From Pseudomonadota bacterium (GTDB taxonomy: Bacteria > Myxococcota > UBA9042 > PHBI01), in the NCBI GenBank assembly GCA_005788935.1, contig SYAK01000060.1:1-5934 (forward strand): 5,934 bases of DNA. Reading direction: 5' to 3'. The notes beneath the pieces are model-generated. The model made no database searches. It was not told where the DNA came from and saw only the letters and a list, made by a program, of their open reading frames with translations. The position numbers and the translations under genes are program-made. Shown piece after piece: positions 5,254-5,934 of this stretch (within the stretch, counting starts at the first letter, position 1; each line of letters begins with the position of its first letter).

Positions 5254-5934
5254 ATGGAGCGCAGACCGCCGAACCTCTCCGAGCGCCTCGGGCGTCGGAA
5301 GGACCTGGACGTCGACACCCTCTTCGACCTGTTCGTCGCGTGGGTCGGAGACCTCGGGCTCGAGCTCTATCCTGCCCAGGAAGAAGCGATCCTCGAGCTC
5401 TTCTCGGACCGCCACGTCATCCTGAAGACGCCGACCGGGTCGGGCAAGAGCCTCGTGGCGACCGCGCTCCACTTCCTCGCCCTCGCGCGCGGCAAGCGGG
5501 CGGTCTACACGTCGCCGATCAAGGCCCTCGTCAACGAGAAGTTCCTCGAGCTGTGCGCGGTCTTCGGGCCGTCGTCGGTCGGCATGAGCACGGGCGACTC
5601 GAGCGTCAACCGCGAGGCCCCGATCCTCTGCTGCACCGCCGAGATCCTCGCCAACATGGCGCTCGCCTCCGGAAAGGACACGCTTGCCCACCACGTCGTG
5701 ATGGACGAGTTCCATTATTACAGCGACCGCGAGCGCGGCGTCGCGTGGCAGGTCCCGCTGCTCTTGCTGTCGGACGCAACGTTCTTGCTCATGTCGGCGA
5801 CGCTTGGCGACACGCGCGGCATCGAGGACCACCTGAAGTCCCTGACAGGCCGCGTCGCGGTGTCCATCGCCTCCGACCGCCGCCCAGTCCCGCTCAGCTT
5901 CGTCTACGCCGAGACCCCGCTGCACGAGACCATC
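5254..5934 (+). CDS. Ski2-like SF2 DEAD/DEAH-box helicase, N-terminal part (runs off right edge)
   Basis: The first 227 residues are present and the frame is open to the window edge. All motifs of the first RecA domain are visible: Q motif LYPAQEEAI (Gln42), Walker A TPTGSGKS (59-66), motif Ia [12 protein letters not shown] (86-97), TGD (113-115), motif Ib CTAEILANM (127-135), Walker B / motif II DEFH (151-154) and motif III SAT (181-183). [19 protein letters not shown] followed by [10 protein letters not shown] resembles the Ski2/Mtr4-like helicases that carry a DUF3516 C-terminal region, but that part is outside the window. It is expected to use ATP to remodel RNA, or less likely DNA. A short N-terminal extension of about 35 residues before the Q motif is charged and otherwise unremarkable. 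It follows the coiled-coil gene by 64 bases, so a functional link is possible but unproven. Confidence 0.9.
   Translation, partial: MERRPPNLSERLGRRKDLDVDTLFDLFVAWVGDLGLELYPAQEEAILELFSDRHVILKTPTGSGKSLVATALHFLALARGKRAVYTSPIKALVNEKFLELCAVFGPSSVGMSTGDSSVNREAPILCCTAEILANMALASGKDTLAHHVVMDEFHYYSDRERGVAWQVPLLLLSDATFLLMSATLGDTRGIEDHLKSLTGRVAVSIASDRRPVPLSFVYAETPLHETI

Noticed and set aside
5203..5925. 240-codon minus-strand open frame opposite the helicase
   Set aside because: The opposite strand has a complete set of SF2 helicase motifs and a ribosome binding site. This frame is open only because stops are rare in such GC-rich DNA.

Overview
The window is very GC-rich (I judge about 70% or more by eye, not counted). 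Third codon positions are strongly G/C and the genes are closely packed. Nothing in it is a phage, plasmid, transposon or CRISPR element. Codon style, an Ala/Pro-rich lipoprotein and the mix of families suggest a high-GC free-living bacterium. Myxococcota or another former deltaproteobacterium is my best guess, but that is inference; an actinobacterium looks less likely from the PdxH and RlmK sequences.

Layout from left to right. (1) At 1-185 on the minus strand is the N-terminus of a lipoprotein that runs off the left edge. (2) A 279-base divergent spacer follows. (3) A plus-strand pair comes next: pdxH (pyridoxamine 5'-phosphate oxidase, 465-1100) and thpR (2'-5' RNA ligase / RNA 2',3'-cyclic phosphodiesterase, 1097-1669), overlapping by 4 bases. 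(4) A short convergent spacer of lower GC holds two mutually exclusive inverted repeats. (5) A tightly overlapped minus-strand cluster is read from right to left: an 84-aa membrane protein (4327-4073), a stand-alone RlmK-type 23S rRNA methyltransferase (4080-3076, probable TTG start), and a 443-aa polytopic membrane protein that seems to join an EI24/CysZ-like membrane region to a C-terminal LEA2/WHy-like domain (3079-1748). (6) A 304-base divergent spacer contains five perfect copies of a 10-bp repeat, a weak sigma-54-like -24/-12 element and two hairpins. (7) On the plus strand are a coiled-coil protein of unknown function (4632-5189) and, 64 bases on, the N-terminal 227 residues of a Ski2-like SF2 helicase (5254 to the right edge).

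Most recognised genes do housekeeping work: vitamin B6 cofactor synthesis, RNA end or cyclic-phosphate processing, rRNA methylation and RNA helicase activity. There is no clear new defence or mobile system. The points most worth a second look are the EI24-LEA2 fusion, the repeat array in front of the coiled-coil/helicase pair, and that pair itself.
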